Origin: CAZTJA01 sp964613745
GTDB taxonomy: Bacteria > Desulfobacterota > Desulfomonilia > Desulfomonilales > Desulfomonilaceae
Assembly (NCBI GenBank): GCA_964613745.1
Contig: CAZTJA010000010.1
Coordinates: 1-63,224, forward strand
Length of the DNA stretch: 63,224 nt
Reading direction: 5' to 3'
Under the pieces are notes generated by a model. The model was given only the letters and a program-made list of their open reading frames with translations. It did no database searches and was not told where the DNA came from. Shown piece after piece: positions 1 to 8,252 of the stretch. Position 1 is the stretch's first letter. The number at the start of each line of letters is the position of its first letter. The position numbers were made by a program, and so were the translations under genes.

Positions 1-200
1 TTTTGCCCGGGGAACTCATGCGAGTTCAAATATTGAAAGAAGGCAAAGAACACGGCCAAGGCGTAGCATATCTAGATGACGGAACCATGGTTGTCGTAGA
101 CAATGGAAAACGTCACATAGGAAGAACCATGGAAGTGACCGTTACCAGTGTTCTCCAGTCAACAGCCGGGCGCATGATATTCGCTATCGCTAAGTTCTAA
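1..200 (+). CDS. PIN/TRAM domain protein, C-terminal TRAM part only (5' end outside window)
   Basis: The window opens inside this gene. The visible 65 residues form a complete TRAM beta-barrel: a start like GELMRVQILKEGKE, then a GQGVAYLDDGTMVVV strand pair and a closing strand ending in IFAIAKF. This arrangement is typical of the C-terminus of YacL-type membrane proteins, which carry a PIN nuclease domain followed by TRAM, a small nucleic-acid-binding fold. The PIN domain and the four membrane helices expected upstream are not in the window, so full-length identity is inferred from the family. The gene ends 13 bases before a convergent gene, with no terminator between them. Confidence 0.8.
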   Translation, partial: LPGELMRVQILKEGKEHGQGVAYLDDGTMVVVDNGKRHIGRTMEVTVTSVLQSTAGRMIFAIAKF

Positions 201-213
201 TTCCCACCGACCG

Positions 214-885
214 TTATTTTTTCTTACTAAGAAAATCCTTCCAGAGCTTGAAACCGGGTTCGGGTGGAGATCCTGCATCCGTCCACCATTTTATGAAATC
301 TCTGTATATACCTAAGAATTCCGGCCAAGTACCGTTTGGATTGATTTTCTTCCAGTCGGGGTATAAATCATCATCCGCTAATTGAAACTCGTCCTTACCA
401 AACTCCGGAAAAGCCTGCTGAAACAACTTGAGTTTTTCATCCTGACTAAGTTCGGCTGTTCGGACCGACTTAGGTTCAGGCTTGGCTGCGGTTTCTTTTC
501 GGGTTTGTTGGGTCTCCTTAGGTTGTGGGGTAATGTTTTGGGATGGTGAGGATAGAGCAGGTGGAGGAACATACGTCGGCTGAGGTCTCGATGCCATTGA
601 CGGCGGTTCCATTGCTCCACCCGGAGGCATTTGTACAGGTTGTAGTTGGGCTGCGACCCAGCCTTTTTCAGGATCGTACTCCTGGATTGAACCGAAAAGC
701 TTGTCAATTCTGTACGCTTTGCCTAAACCGAGGGGACTGAGGTATTGGTGACGATTCTGCATTAATAAAAAGAGTAGACCAACGGCAATAATAATTAGGA
801 AAATCCAAGAATGCTGATTCGACCACCCTCCCGTTGATTTCGCCGCTGATTCCGGTCGCTGGACGTTCTCCTCAGTTGCGCTCAT
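214..885 (-). CDS. Membrane-anchored Pro-rich protein of unknown function
   Basis: I do not recognise a family for this 223-residue protein. It has a short hydrophilic N-terminus, one membrane segment at about residues 27-43, a Pro/Gln/Ser-rich low-complexity stretch at about 80-135, and a Trp- and acid-rich C-terminal domain (about 145-223) with many aromatic residues. The layout suggests a single-pass protein with a flexible spacer and a small globular domain on the other side of the membrane. The start is supported by a GGGAGG ribosome-binding site six bases upstream. The gene stands alone, convergent with the PIN/TRAM gene. Which side of the membrane the C-terminal domain faces cannot be told from sequence. 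Confidence 0.7.
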   Translation of the reverse strand: MSATEENVQRPESAAKSTGGWSNQHSWIFLIIIAVGLLFLLMQNRHQYLSPLGLGKAYRIDKLFGSIQEYDPEKGWVAAQLQPVQMPPGGAMEPPSMASRPQPTYVPPPALSSPSQNITPQPKETQQTRKETAAKPEPKSVRTAELSQDEKLKLFQQAFPEFGKDEFQLADDDLYPDWKKINPNGTWPEFLGIYRDFIKWWTDAGSPPEPGFKLWKDFLSKKK

Positions 886-1225
886 ATCAGCCTCCCCTAT
901 AGAGTTTGACGGTCGGTCTTTTATGTTCAGGTGTTTTAATTACGTGGGGCACATTACGGCAGCGGAAATGTGCCTTTAATTGGGGCGGAAAATATCATAT
1001 GCGTTTCTCGTTGTAAACACCGAGTCCATTTAAATCCAATTAGTTGTTACGAAAATTGAGATTCCGTAGGTGACTTCTTCCATGAAATACGTGGAATTTG
1101 GATTGCCGGTTGGTAAGGTAGTTTAGGCAGGGGAAAATATCATCGTTTTGATCAAAAATTATTTTGCAATCTCAGGAAAGTGTGATAGAGGGGAGGCACT
1201 TCTCAACATACCCTTTCGACCTGAT

Positions 1226-1280
1226 GAAAAGCCCTGGAAGGGGCGGCCATTTGTGGCCGTTTTCGGGCTTTTCGTTTTTA
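1226..1280. terminator. Branched hairpin followed by T-rich stretch
   Basis: A 9-bp outer stem (1226-1234 with 1265-1273) encloses a 6-bp inner stem (1244-1249 with 1254-1259, tetraloop). On the plus strand it is followed by CGTTTTTA. This has the form of an intrinsic terminator, but no plus-strand gene lies upstream. On the minus strand it lies about 140 bases beyond the stop of the OMP gene and lacks a U-tract. It could end an unannotated small transcript or stabilise the OMP mRNA 3' end. Confidence 0.35.
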
Positions 1281-1299
1281 TGGAGTTCGTGTAAATAAA

Positions 1300-1406
1300 G
1301 AATGGTGCCGGTGGAGGGCGATGAGGATCCCACTTGAGCTTAGGACATTCAATCAAGTTGGGTAAAGCCCCTATTCTGTTGGACATTCAGATTGCCGGCA
1401 CCATTC
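1300..1406. repeat. 12-bp perfect inverted repeat flanking an 83-base core
   Basis: GAATGGTGCCGG at 1300-1311 is exactly matched by its reverse complement at 1395-1406. The 83-base core contains two further direct copies of GGACATTCA. The right arm ends 10 bases from the stop codon of the OMP gene on the minus strand. It could be a large 3' UTR structure of that mRNA or a small non-autonomous element with terminal inverted repeats. No clear target-site duplication flanks it. Confidence 0.5.
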
Positions 1407-1416
1407 AAGATGGAGA

Positions 1417-2472
1417 TTAGAAGAGTAGGCCGCCTTCTACAAAACCGCCTTCCATGGACAGATCAAGTCGAAGGTCATTTCTGTCTTCGTTCAAATTGAG
1501 CAGTCTGTATCCACCTTTTGCATAGCCCCACCTGTTTGCGCCCATGGGCACGCTAAACCGCAATCCGGCTTGCACATCGTAGCCGAATGTATCGTCTACG
1601 AATGTCAGGTCTGCACGAGAGTCACAGGAAAGCGTGGCTCCATTGCACATGGTCTTGATACATTTTTGCAGCTCCGCTCCAGTCACAACAGTGTTTCTGG
1701 TCCTATTCAGAGTGCAGCACTGGCCACCGCAAACTCCGCTCTTGAGCGAAAGCTTCTGATCATTGAACATCCATCCTGCGTAGATGGAGAGTGATGCATT
1801 ACAGGTCAGAATAGGCTGATAGAGCAATGCCACTTTCTGGTAGACGAAGTCCCACTTCGTATTTACTCGGCTTCCGGCAGGGTAAAACAAGCCGCCATAG
1901 TAAATGGTCCTAGGTGTCGTGGCGTTACCCTCCAACTGAATGGGCATAATCGAGTAAAAGACAGCCCACGTTGGACGAAACTGGAATTTCCCCGAGTATT
2001 CGAGAAAGACATTGTGGATTGGAAGTCCAAGATCGGAATGTGGATCCGCATCGGAGGTCGCCATTCCCATGACCGTAGCAGGCCAGCGAACCACACCGCG
2101 AGTCTTAGCCCAAAATACCTGAGTTCCCAATTCGAATTGCCCCGGGAGCCGCTTCGGCAATATGCATCCCGGCAAAGGCGGCGGGCAGTACGGCTGCTGA
2201 AACACCGCAGGTTGCGGAGCACATTTGGTGATCGCTTTGCCTTCCTTTGTAGGCGCCCTCAGGGGTGCGCCATAGGAAAAGGCGGAAGCGGGCACCGCAA
2301 CGGGTTGCATAGCGGATTGTGAATCAGCCCCTAAAGAATAAGAATTAAGAGGGGATAATGTGTCAGGTTGAACGACTACATTTAAGTAATCGCCTGCGGC
2401 CTGAGTTGATGACGCAAAGCAGAATATTGAAAAGACAAACCAAACCAGTAGCGTACAAGGGCATCTTCTCAT
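1417..2472 (-). CDS. Cys-rich outer-membrane beta-barrel protein (OMP paralogue 1)
   Basis: This is a 351-residue secreted protein. The start at 2472 is chosen because GGAGGAAGG lies about eight bases upstream and a signal peptide begins there (MRRC, then a hydrophobic core, cleavage near STQA/AGDYL). A Pro/Cys segment containing CPPPLPGC follows, then alternating amphipathic strands. The chain ends in phenylalanine, as BAM-inserted outer-membrane proteins do. About a dozen cysteines, several in likely surface loops (GVCGGQCC), are unusual for such a barrel. The segment GGLFYPAGSR followed by an aromatic strand matches the proteins at 11794-12744 and 19551-20360, so these are dispersed paralogues of a lineage-specific family. 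Function is unknown; porin or structural roles are possible. Confidence 0.75.
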   Translation of the reverse strand: MRRCPCTLLVWFVFSIFCFASSTQAAGDYLNVVVQPDTLSPLNSYSLGADSQSAMQPVAVPASAFSYGAPLRAPTKEGKAITKCAPQPAVFQQPYCPPPLPGCILPKRLPGQFELGTQVFWAKTRGVVRWPATVMGMATSDADPHSDLGLPIHNVFLEYSGKFQFRPTWAVFYSIMPIQLEGNATTPRTIYYGGLFYPAGSRVNTKWDFVYQKVALLYQPILTCNASLSIYAGWMFNDQKLSLKSGVCGGQCCTLNRTRNTVVTGAELQKCIKTMCNGATLSCDSRADLTFVDDTFGYDVQAGLRFSVPMGANRWGYAKGGYRLLNLNEDRNDLRLDLSMEGGFVEGGLLF

Positions 2473-2509
2473 AGCACCCTTCCTCCCAGCTCGAACTAAC
2501 TGGTTTTGC

Positions 2510-2538
2510 TTTAAATACCGATCCCGATTTTTAGTCAA
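2510..2538 (-). promoter_or_regulatory. Sigma-70-type promoter of OMP gene 1
   Basis: On the minus strand TTGACT (2533-2538) and TTTAAA (2510-2515) are separated by exactly 17 bases, about 40 bases upstream of the OMP start codon and its GGAGGA site. The -35 matches consensus at five of six positions. Confidence 0.5.
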
Positions 2539-3387
2539 GCAAAAAACTGACACAAAATTAGAATTTTAGATTTTTTTATGAGAAAGTACTTATTTGGATG
2601 ATAGTAAACGAGGATCTTCAAGGCTATGTACAGAATAGTTAATGTGCAACAGTAGAAAATATTGCTAATACGCTGTAATCAATCTATTGACATGAGAACC
2701 TGCTTATTCGAATTCCAAAATAGACCGCGTACGACCGCGCGGTGCATCAGGTCAAATCTCGTAACGTGAGTTAACCAATTGAAACTACAACTGAACGGTT
2801 TACAGACTTCGACTCCCTTTTTTTTATGTTTTTTCTGCTCTTGTCTCACAATAATCTACAAGGTGATTGGCCCTATCCTTTTGCTGGGAGGAAGAAGAGC
2901 CCGTATCCCTTGTGTTCTCGAAAAAAACGAGTTTTCCGGTGAACTCCTTTCAATAAAGTGAAACTGAATCAAGGAATGATCAAGTGCAATATCGGTCCAT
3001 TAAAACCAGACACTGACATCTGGATTGTACCGGCATTGAAACCCATATATAATGGGTTTCAAAAAGCATGAATTGTACTGGAGGAATTTCTTGAACAGGA
3101 GTGACTGTTTGCGGGTACTTCTCAACATACCCTTCCTCCGGTCTACATGTCTGATGAAGACGTTTAGTTTACCGGTAAAATGATGTCAAGTAAAAAAACA
3201 AAAAAAAAGGTTAGTTAAAAAAAAAAGCTCTACCGTAACCTAACGCATAGCTAAAGTGATTTGAATGATAAATGCTTGATCGATTGTAAACATACTGATG
3301 TTTTTCGGGGGTGCGCTCCTGAAGAGTGTTTTGCGGCCCTAAATTGAATCTGTTGAGACCCATTTCATGTAATGGTATTTTACCTAA
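2539..3387. other. Long non-coding spacer with hairpins and second copy of an 18-base repeat
   Basis: About 850 bases are without a recognisable gene. Visible elements are a GC hairpin at 2724-2743, a perfect 10-bp stem at 3037-3046/3052-3061, and the second copy of the 18-base repeat at 3117-3134. A 30-codon frame at 3091-3183 begins with TTG behind a GGAGG site (3080-3084) and spans the repeat, but its product is not recognisable. A/T homopolymers are frequent at 3180-3230. Confidence 0.5.
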
Positions 3388-4455
3388 ATGCCCGACTATG
3401 TACATTTTAAAGCAGGACCAACGGCAATCAATTTGATCCGCAGTGAAGGACTCCGTCCCGAGCGCATCAAAACCTTCATAGGCCCGGCCGGTGGCCCCAA
3501 GTGGTTCCTTTCGGTGGGATTTGATAAAGCTCTTATAAGGACGGGTTTTCTGGTAAATCCCGGCAATCGAGTCTTATTGGCCGGATCCTCCGCCGGGGCC
3601 TGGCGCAACTTTGCTTTTGCGTGTCGCAACCCGGTCGAATCTTATGAAAGACTCCGGCTGGCATATTCACGGAACGTGTTCACAAGAGAGGATACCCCCG
3701 TAACGGTTGCAAGGGCACTGTGGACCAATGTCACAACTTTCATAAGTCAGGGCGACATAGAATACATTTTATCCCACCCGCATTTTGATTTGGCGGTACA
3801 TACGGTAAATTGCCGAAGTCTCACTCGTTCGGAAAATCAAAGAATACAGGGATTCGGGATATTATTGGCGGCGATGTCGAACGTGTTCAGTCCAAAAATC
3901 CTTGGGACGTTCTTTGAAAGAACCATTTTTTACACCGGGGGGCTTCGCACGGGATTATCAGACAAGTTTGCCGGTAAGCTTGTGCAAATGACTCGCGACA
4001 ATCTTCTTAAGGCCGCACTTGCGACCGGATCATTACCGTATATAGTATCCGGTGTCCAAAACATTCCTGATGCTCCCCCCGGAGTGTACAGAGACGGGGG
4101 TATCACGGATTATCAGCTGAATCAGGATTACTGTGCCCCCCCGGATAGCCTGGCACTTTTTTATCATTACCAGGAACGGATTGTGCCGGGTTGGTTTGAC
4201 AAGCCATTTAAATCGAGGCGGCCCGAGAAATCCGCATTGGAAAATGTTCTTCAGGTATATCCCGGGCACGACTTCGTAAAGATGCTGCCTGATTCCCGCA
4301 TACCGGACAGGACGGATTTTACCCGATTCGTGGACGCCCCCGATGAGCGCATCAAGCGGTGGGATGAAGTGGCTCGGCTGAGTGATGTGATCGCAGAAGA
4401 ATTCTTTGAAGCCGTAGAATCCGGAAAAATTCGTCAACTCGTAAAACCCATTTGA
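3388..4455 (+). CDS. Patatin-like phospholipase
   Basis: This 355-residue protein belongs to the patatin lipase family, which uses a Ser-Asp dyad to hydrolyse acyl esters. The nucleophile elbow GSSAG is at residues 66-70 (Ser68) and the dyad aspartate lies in RDGG at about 236. The oxyanion loop near residues 32-38 reads GPAGGPK rather than the usual GGGxRG, which marks a divergent subgroup. No signal peptide is seen, so it is probably cytosolic or membrane-associated. The ATG at 3388 has only a weak ribosome-binding site. The stop is eight bases before the deaminase start, so this is the first gene of a three-gene operon. Substrate is unknown. Confidence 0.85.
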   Translation: MPDYVHFKAGPTAINLIRSEGLRPERIKTFIGPAGGPKWFLSVGFDKALIRTGFLVNPGNRVLLAGSSAGAWRNFAFACRNPVESYERLRLAYSRNVFTREDTPVTVARALWTNVTTFISQGDIEYILSHPHFDLAVHTVNCRSLTRSENQRIQGFGILLAAMSNVFSPKILGTFFERTIFYTGGLRTGLSDKFAGKLVQMTRDNLLKAALATGSLPYIVSGVQNIPDAPPGVYRDGGITDYQLNQDYCAPPDSLALFYHYQERIVPGWFDKPFKSRRPEKSALENVLQVYPGHDFVKMLPDSRIPDRTDFTRFVDAPDERIKRWDEVARLSDVIAEEFFEAVESGKIRQLVKPI

Positions 4456-4463
4456 GAGAGATA

Positions 4464-5093
4464 ATGAACAGACCCAACTGGCACGAGTATTTTATGCTTC
4501 TGGCCAAGCTTGTGAGCGTAAGATCAACCTGTAATTCGCGTAAAATAGGAGCGATAATCGTCAGACAGAACCGCATTCTCGCCACCGGCTACAATGGTGC
4601 GGTTCATGGTGCGCCACACTGTACTGATATGGGACCTGATTTCTGTTTGAGGCGTTCAATCGGTGCCCATGACGCAGAAAAATACAATTATTGCTTATCG
4701 AGTCATGCTGAAGTGAATGCCATAAATCAAGCAGCAAGGTTTGGTACTTCGCTTGAAAATGCTTCGCTCTACTGCACTCTGGAACCGTGTAACTGGTGCT
4801 TCAAACAGCTTCTTCAGGCGGGAATAAGAGAGATTTATTATGAAGAAAGCTATGATTCCAAGAATAAGCATTTTGATCAGTATTGGCGAAAGATTATGGA
4901 AAGCCACCAAGGAATCCGAGTTTTTGAACAGGTAAATATTTCACCCGAGGCTCTGGACATGGTCTGGGAGGTCGTCTCGGGTTCTTCAAAGCGGAAATTG
5001 GCGGCAACCTGTCCGACTGAAAGTCAGAATCTGGATGCATCAGGAATATTGGAATTTATGGCCAAAATGGAATCAAGTCCGGAGGAAAAATGA
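4464..5093 (+). CDS. dCMP deaminase (ComEB-like)
   Basis: This zinc-dependent deoxycytidylate deaminase would convert dCMP to dUMP in the route to thymidylate. In the 209-residue protein the zinc site is HAE at 81-83 with PCNWC at 108-112 (His81, Cys109, Cys112; Glu83 as proton shuttle). The N-terminus NRPNWHEYF, the RSTC motif and the TGYNG loop are typical of the dCMP rather than the free cytidine deaminase branch. ATG 4464 was chosen over an upstream TTG because it gives the family N-terminus. The last bases overlap the next gene as ATGA. About 45 residues beyond the catalytic domain at the C-terminus are not conserved in the family as I know it. Confidence 0.85.
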   Translation: MNRPNWHEYFMLLAKLVSVRSTCNSRKIGAIIVRQNRILATGYNGAVHGAPHCTDMGPDFCLRRSIGAHDAEKYNYCLSSHAEVNAINQAARFGTSLENASLYCTLEPCNWCFKQLLQAGIREIYYEESYDSKNKHFDQYWRKIMESHQGIRVFEQVNISPEALDMVWEVVSGSSKRKLAATCPTESQNLDASGILEFMAKMESSPEEK

Positions 5094-5695
5094 AAATAAC
5101 CGAAGTGCAGCGATTCAACGAAGAGGATCTCATTGAGCGATTGCGCTCAATCACCATGCTTAAAGCACCGGACACTCGAATATACGAACACGCATTTATA
5201 TCTTTGGAAAGCATAGCCGTAGAACATCTTTCCCCTCCTCAAAATTATATCCTTCGTCCCGAATTAGTGAAGGTTCGCGAACTTAAATGGGCCCTGGCTG
5301 AACACAATATAGATTTGTTTAAACTTGACGGTTTTGTGAGATTTCGGATTGGCGACAGCGATGATTCGATAGATTTGCTGCCCCCAATAGTAGAGGAGAG
5401 TATCGAAAAAAACGGAGCCTTCCATCTGATCGTCAATGACGGAATGCATAGAGTATATATGGCCCTCCGTGAATGGGTAACCCCTCAAGTGGTCCTGGTG
5501 AGAGGAATTCCCAAAAATCTTCCCTATTACGCATTCCCGGTGCCCCGAGGCTGGGACATGGTGGAAGAACGAGACGATCTTCCACCCGGTTACATTAAGA
5601 AGTGGCACCGAATCGAGAATTACTATTCGCTTTACCGCAATTTCAATTCGGGATTTGAGAATGTTGGAGGCCCAAGACAGAGCTTTAAAAAATAG
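5090..5695 (+). CDS. ParB/sulfiredoxin-fold-like protein of unknown function
   Basis: The start overlaps the deaminase stop (ATGA), with GGAGG just upstream, so the two are translationally coupled. The 201-residue protein has no family I can name with certainty. The segment around residues 97-130, with PPIVEESIEKNG, VNDGMHR at 115-121 and an R-x-Y-x-A-L helix, resembles the ParB-type nucleotide-binding/nuclease core, which uses a D-G-x-H-R motif. The protein is rich in aromatic and acidic residues and has no signal or membrane segment. It ends three bases from the convergent EF-G gene. A role in nucleotide handling with the deaminase is inferred from context only. Confidence 0.6.
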   Translation: MKITEVQRFNEEDLIERLRSITMLKAPDTRIYEHAFISLESIAVEHLSPPQNYILRPELVKVRELKWALAEHNIDLFKLDGFVRFRIGDSDDSIDLLPPIVEESIEKNGAFHLIVNDGMHRVYMALREWVTPQVVLVRGIPKNLPYYAFPVPRGWDMVEERDDLPPGYIKKWHRIENYYSLYRNFNSGFENVGGPRQSFKK

Positions 5696-5698
5696 AGA

Positions 5699-7729
5699 TC
5701 AAGCCTTAGAATCGTAATGAGAATATTGCATCGTAAAGATTCCGCGACCTTGGCTCAGCGATCTTAAGGAAGTGGAATAACCGAACATTCCGGCCAGCGG
5801 TACAATTGCTTTCAATACCGACGTTTTTCCGCGAGGAGAGACATCTTCAAGTCGTCCTCTTCGGCTGTTCAGATCCGCTATTACTTCGCCCACGTTTTCT
5901 TCAGGCACGACTATTTCCACTTCCATATAGGGTTCAAGAACTACAGGTTTTGCTTTTTCACAAGCTTCTTTACAAGCTTGAGCTGCTGCGACTTTCAGCC
6001 CAAGAGCCGACATGGAACCGATGTCGCTGCCGACGGACTCCAAGGTGATCGCCACGTCGACCACTTCGTTTCCCGTGAGAGGACCTGAGAGCATAGCTTC
6101 CCTTGCGCCCTGTTCAATCGCTCCGATGAAATCGGGAGGCACGGAATCAAAACTTTTTGCCATGAGGTAATCAATACCGGCACCTCTCTGAGTCGGTTTC
6201 ACGCTGAGAAGGACATCCCCCATGTGGCGTGTATCGTGGATTTCACGATCGAAAACGACGTTCGCTTTGGCTTCTCCATCTATGGTTTCTTTGTAAACTA
6301 CCTGAGGTTTGCCGGTCTGGACTTCTACTCCGTATTCACGCTTGAGCCTGTCAATAATAATTTCGAGATGCAGCTCTCCCATGCCGGATACAAGTAGCTG
6401 GCCGGTATCCTGATTTTCCGTGTACGTGAAAGTGGGGTCTTCGATGGCAATTTTTTCCAAGGTTCCGATGAGTTTTTCCTGGTCGGCTCTCGTTTTTGGT
6501 TCAATTGCTATGGATATAACCGGTTTATGCATATCAATGGATTCCAACACGAGAGGGGCCGAAGGATCGGTCAGCGTGTCTCCGGTCCGAGTGTCTTTCA
6601 GACCGACGGCAAGAGCTATGGTGCCTGCGGCGCAAGATTTGATTTTTTCGCGTTTGTTTGCGTGCATGAGAAAAAGTCGCGCTACCCGTTCTTTACTATT
6701 TCGGGATGCATTAAAGACTTCTTTTTCCGCCTCTATTTCTCCCGAGTAGACCCGCAGATATACTGCCTTGCGTCCCTGATCCATTACTACCTTGAAGGCC
6801 AAAGCACAGAGAGGCTCCTTTGCCTTGGGCATTCTTTCTTCTATTTCGCCGGTTTGAGGATTAATTCCTTTTACAGGTGGGACATCTCCAGGAGACGGCA
6901 AAAAATCGATCACTGCATCAATTACGGGTTGCACCCCCTGGTTCTTGAGTGCCGATCCGCACAGCACAGGAACAATGCGGTTAGCAATCGTGCCGATGCG
7001 TAATCCCTTAATAATTTGCTTTTCATCAAGATCTTCCGTCTCAAGATACGACTCAAGTAGTTCCTCATCCATTTCGGCCGCTGATTCGAGCATAAATTTT
7101 CGTGCAGTTTCGGCCTGCTCCATGAAGCTGTCGGGAATGAACGTGATCTCATAATCTTGGCCCTGAGTTTCTTGATTCCAGTACAGGGCCTTCATGCGAA
7201 TGAGGTCGATGGCGCCTAAGAAAACGTCACCTTGCATCATGGGTATCTGAATCGGAACAGGGAACGCTCCCAACCTCTCCCTCATCATGGATAACGCTTT
7301 TTCGAAATCCGCTCCAATTCTATCCATTTTATTGACGAAGCAGATTCGGGGAACCTGATAACGTTCCGCTTGGTGCCAAACCGTCTCCGTTTGAGGTTGG
7401 ACACCGCCGACTGCACAAAGAACGGCGACCACGCCGTCCAGGACTCTCAAAGAGCGTTCCACCTCGATGGTGAAATCAACATGCCCAGGTGTATCGATCA
7501 GCTGAATTTCGTAATTTTTCCAAGTAAAGGCAGTTGCTGCGGAAGTAATCGTAATGCCTCTTTCCTGTTCTTGAGGCATGTAGTCCATTGTGGCGGAGCC
7601 TTCATCGACTTCGCCGATTTTATGAATTTTTTTTGTATAGAACAGAATTCGTTCAGTGAGCGTAGTCTTACCGGCGTCGATGTGAGCAGTAATTCCTATA
7701 TTTCTAATCCGACTGATATTTTGAGCCAC
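5699..7729 (-). CDS. fusA: Elongation factor G paralogue
   Basis: This is a translational GTPase of 676 residues. G1 is AHIDAGKT (15-22), G2 RGIT (57-60), G3 DTPGH (79-83) and G4 NKMD (133-136). The later EF-G domains follow, including GMGELHLE and the C-terminal domain IV/V region. EF-G drives tRNA translocation and, with RRF, ribosome recycling. This copy stands alone rather than next to rpsL-rpsG-tuf, and Desulfobacterota often carry two divergent EF-Gs (the spdEFG pair). It may therefore be a specialised paralogue rather than the housekeeping copy; the sequence alone does not settle this. It has its own promoter and is convergent with the ParB-like gene. Confidence 0.93.
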   Translation of the reverse strand: MAQNISRIRNIGITAHIDAGKTTLTERILFYTKKIHKIGEVDEGSATMDYMPQEQERGITITSAATAFTWKNYEIQLIDTPGHVDFTIEVERSLRVLDGVVAVLCAVGGVQPQTETVWHQAERYQVPRICFVNKMDRIGADFEKALSMMRERLGAFPVPIQIPMMQGDVFLGAIDLIRMKALYWNQETQGQDYEITFIPDSFMEQAETARKFMLESAAEMDEELLESYLETEDLDEKQIIKGLRIGTIANRIVPVLCGSALKNQGVQPVIDAVIDFLPSPGDVPPVKGINPQTGEIEERMPKAKEPLCALAFKVVMDQGRKAVYLRVYSGEIEAEKEVFNASRNSKERVARLFLMHANKREKIKSCAAGTIALAVGLKDTRTGDTLTDPSAPLVLESIDMHKPVISIAIEPKTRADQEKLIGTLEKIAIEDPTFTYTENQDTGQLLVSGMGELHLEIIIDRLKREYGVEVQTGKPQVVYKETIDGEAKANVVFDREIHDTRHMGDVLLSVKPTQRGAGIDYLMAKSFDSVPPDFIGAIEQGAREAMLSGPLTGNEVVDVAITLESVGSDIGSMSALGLKVAAAQACKEACEKAKPVVLEPYMEVEIVVPEENVGEVIADLNSRRGRLEDVSPRGKTSVLKAIVPLAGMFGYSTSLRSLSQGRGIFTMQYSHYDSKA

Positions 7730-7767
7730 AAGATCTCCAAATCGTTAGAAAATATCCTGATTATTCG

Positions 7768-7796
7768 GTTTTACTCGGGGTATGTCGGTGTGTCAA
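7768..7796 (-). promoter_or_regulatory. Sigma-70-type promoter of the EF-G gene
   Basis: On the minus strand a perfect -35, TTGACA (7791-7796), is followed after 17 bases by TAAAAC (7768-7773), about 40 bases before the EF-G start. The weak -10 lowers confidence. Confidence 0.45.
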
Positions 7797-7877
7797 GCGG
7801 CCCCGGTTTTGATTTGCCTTCAACAGGCCAAATTGATAAACTCGGCGCGATTACGATCACTGACCTGCGGGTGCGAA

Positions 7878-8174
7878 ATGGAAAGTTTAGCCAACATATT
7901 TGATGCCGTAAACAGATTTTTGGGAGTTAACGGCCCCAAAGAATTGTTGTTCAGCCCCGTTTTCTTGGGAGCTTGTCTCGTGGCCTTCCTATACACCCTA
8001 TTTACCGGCATGAAATATTTGGCCGTCCTCATTGGCGGTCTCATAGGCAGTGCTATAATTATTCACTACCTGTATCCCGCGGATCCTTCGCAATTAGGCG
8101 ACCTGTTTACGTTTGTGGGAGCGATGGGTGGTTTAGCGCTCCTGCTCGTTTATTTGGGTTTCATCCGGGAGTGA
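7878..8174 (+). CDS. Small integral membrane protein, unknown
   Basis: A 98-residue protein is predicted from the ATG at 7878; an upstream in-frame extension runs through promoter-like DNA and is unlikely. It has three hydrophobic helices, near residues 24-42, 44-62 and 75-95, joined by short loops, and almost no soluble part. I recognise no family. It is divergent from the EF-G gene and precedes an NYN nuclease gene by about 80 bases. The ribosome-binding site is poor, so the exact start is uncertain. Confidence 0.6.
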   Translation: MESLANIFDAVNRFLGVNGPKELLFSPVFLGACLVAFLYTLFTGMKYLAVLIGGLIGSAIIIHYLYPADPSQLGDLFTFVGAMGGLALLLVYLGFIRE

Positions 8175-8252
8175 TCTCCTCGGAAATCAGGTTGTGCCCC
8201 AATGTGGATAACGGGCCCCTGAGCATATCAGGCATTTCGGAATGGAAGCGGC

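Larger units (their letters stand above)
886..1416. other. Gene-poor spacer with a large hairpin, an 18-base repeat copy and a 12-bp inverted repeat
   Basis: No credible gene is seen in these 531 bases. The spacer holds one copy of an 18-base sequence (1198-1215) that recurs at 3117-3134. It also holds a terminator-like hairpin (1226-1273), and a 12-bp perfect inverted repeat at 1300-1311 and 1395-1406 just downstream of the OMP gene that follows. A possible 75-codon frame on the minus strand crosses these elements but has no ribosome-binding site and no recognisable product. Confidence 0.5.

Noticed and set aside
1159..1386. 75-codon minus-strand frame in the spacer
   Set aside because: No ribosome-binding site, no recognisable product, and it runs across a hairpin and one arm of an inverted repeat.
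3151..3183. CTGATGA as a hammerhead ribozyme core (also at 1221)
   Set aside because: The required GAAA strand and a third helix are not found at the expected places at either site.
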